A stretch of 64,000 nucleotides of DNA, taken from positions 82,255,987-82,319,986 of the forward strand of contig NC_090942.1 in the NCBI RefSeq assembly GCF_040807025.1. Reading direction: 5' to 3'. The notes below the pieces were generated by a model that saw nothing but the letters and a program-made list of their open reading frames with translations, had not been told where the DNA came from and did not search any database. Shown here one piece after another: positions 62,194 to 64,000 of the stretch (positions are counted from its first letter, which is position 1; each line of letters starts with the position of its first letter). The stretch comes from Struthio camelus. Lineage: Eukaryota; Chordata; Aves; Struthioniformes; Struthionidae. Position numbers and translations under genes: made by a program.

Positions 62194-64000
62194 TGAATAT
62201 GGATTGTTGTTGCATTGTTCTTAGCGAATTTTGTCTCCTCTACTTCCCTATTTTCATAGCTCCCAAATCTGGAATCTCCGTCTCTTCCTGCTCCTGTAAT
62301 TACAATAATCTCACGTTTGGACAGGGCAAGTATCGGTTGTGATCCAGGAAGTGATTACAGATCAGGTATTTCAAGCACCATTCAGACCCTAGAAATGGGA
62401 GCTATGAGTTCTTTATTTGAAATTTCCTAACTATTCACAGATTGTTACTGCATGAATACTTTAGCTAGCCTTGTAATCTATATAATTTTTAATTTTTTCA
62501 TTAAATAATTCCTCCAGACCTGTAGGAATTTTGACTAGATTGTGCTTAGCTGGTTGGAGGGAAGGAGAGAGGTTACCTGGAGGAGCGTAAATGATGCAAG
62601 ACTTCTCTATGAGGCACTCATCTCCCTGGGGGAAAGACAAGGAGGTAGCTCTGAGCCTGCTCCTCTTTTGAATAAGCTTGCAGAGCTAGCCCAGTTACAG
62701 TTTGACAAATAAGCTGCACACCCAGGACAGTTAGAACAATGACCTTATAATTCCTGTGTGTGCCTGTGAACTTGAGAAGGAATCCCCCTCCCTAGCTGGT
62801 AAGATGTCTAAGGGAATCATCTAAACAGTCACATTTCCTTGCACTGTGTCATCATTTTAATCTACTGCAGGAATTCCAAGAATGATGTGTGTGCTTATAA
62901 TGTGGAAGATAACGGTTTAACTGTGCTACTGGATCTGCTTGGTTAAACTCTTTGACCTTAGTGAAGCTCTGTGGCTGTGTTAGTGCCACCCTTGCTTGGA
63001 GATTTTCAGGAACAGGACATAGACAAAAACCTTTATCATATGTGAAGCTGAATAGACATTTAAGGGCTTTTATTTTGAAAGAAATATCAGGGACAATTTT
63101 TTAAATTATTTCACACGAGGTAGATTTCTAATATGAAATAAAGGTTAATAAAATCATTCTTTAAGTACGGCCTATGCTAGGTATGGAGTATTGTTCCATT
63201 TTTGTGGTACTCTTAATGTTGAAACAGAAAAGGATTATTAAACACACAAGCCTTTAGGGCTCTTTTCTGATAATTAGACACATAAGTTAAATCCATAAAA
63301 GTGCTTTCTTGAAAGCACTGCTGCTGAAAGGGTGACACAATTTACTTTTGTGCTTGGCATGAGTCCTTGAAGCAATATATACCATTTTATTTCAGGATGT
63401 ATAAACTACAAGTTATTGTCAACAGTAGAAACAATTATAACCAGACTTGCTTATTCATGTTAACCCATAATTTCATTATAGAATCGTTTGAGGTTAAAGC
63501 TAAAAATACTAAAAAATACATTTTATTTTATATAGACTCCATAATAAATACTGCCATAAAACTCCGTGCAGAGAGTCAATAGAAAGATTTAATACGGAAA
63601 GGCAAATTGATGCGTGGAACCAGAAATACCAGGCAAGTATTTCCCTATGTTGCTATATACTCGCATCTGACAGGGAATGGAAGAATATCACTTATTTGTG
63701 AGAGAAGAGAGAACATGTTCTGTTTACAAAATTGTAGTTAGCTCTGCCAGTCAAAAGCTTTTACCATGGCTTCTGGAGATATTATATCTTAGCCCTAATT
63801 TCTCCCTATTGAAATGAACACAAGCAAAAATTTCCAGTAATGAGTGTGCCTTACTTTTCTCTAAGTCCATCTGATTAGAAAATCGCATTTCAAGATAGAG
63901 CAAGTAGGATTTTCCAGCTTAAAGGCAGACCTCTGATTCAAATCAGTTTTCTAAAAGCTCATGAACCCATTGAAAAGACAGTGAGTAATGCACGCTTAAA
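62194..64000. other. Intergenic DNA to the window end
   Basis: No gene or repeat recognised. The sequence is AT-rich towards the end. Confidence 0.55.

Overview
The window looks like ordinary nuclear DNA from a bird. It has sparse genes, long AT-rich non-coding stretches, CpG-rich patches only near one promoter, and CR1 LINE copies. The best-preserved CR1 ends in the short ATTCTGTG-type tandem tail typical of avian CR1. I cannot name the species.

The one gene I can support is PTHLH (parathyroid hormone-related protein) on the minus strand, at about 6,170-18,495. Three coding pieces can be joined by clear splice signals. A signal/propeptide exon (16,925-16,803) carries the ATG at 16,903. The main exon (11,147-10,725) encodes K35, R36 and mature residues 1-139. 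A distal exon starts at 6,644. Reading through the main exon's donor gives the 139-residue hormone (stop at 10,723-10,721). Splicing to 6,644 gives a 141-residue form (stop at 6,637-6,635), followed by an AU-rich 3'UTR with two candidate poly(A) signals. Upstream are a likely 5'UTR intron, a GC-rich leader exon, a TATA box at 18,527-18,521 and a CpG island. A second, smaller CpG island sits at about 20.15-20.7 kb.

Layout: 1-6,150 is downstream flank without recognisable genes. 6,170-18,495 is PTHLH. 18.5-20.7 kb is promoter and upstream CpG-rich DNA. 20.7-64 kb is a gene-poor stretch holding a tRNA-derived SINE remnant (23.06 kb), a 1.9-kb dead CR1 (26.93-28.82 kb), four other CR1 remnants or fragments (33.3 kb antisense, 49.5, 56.4 and 61.1 kb), microsatellites, two long purine/pyrimidine tracts (41.5 and 43.2 kb) and two Z-DNA-prone dinucleotide runs (one of them inside PTHLH at 17.34 kb, the other at 34.2 kb). 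In mammals PTHLH lies in a wide gene-poor interval between KLHL42 and CCDC91. The desert here fits that, but no exon of either neighbour was recognised.

I found no CRISPR array, operon, defence system or other novel multi-gene system. The most interesting features are the PTHLH 3'-end choice, a substitution in its osteostatin motif, the upstream CpG patch and the ancient repeats.
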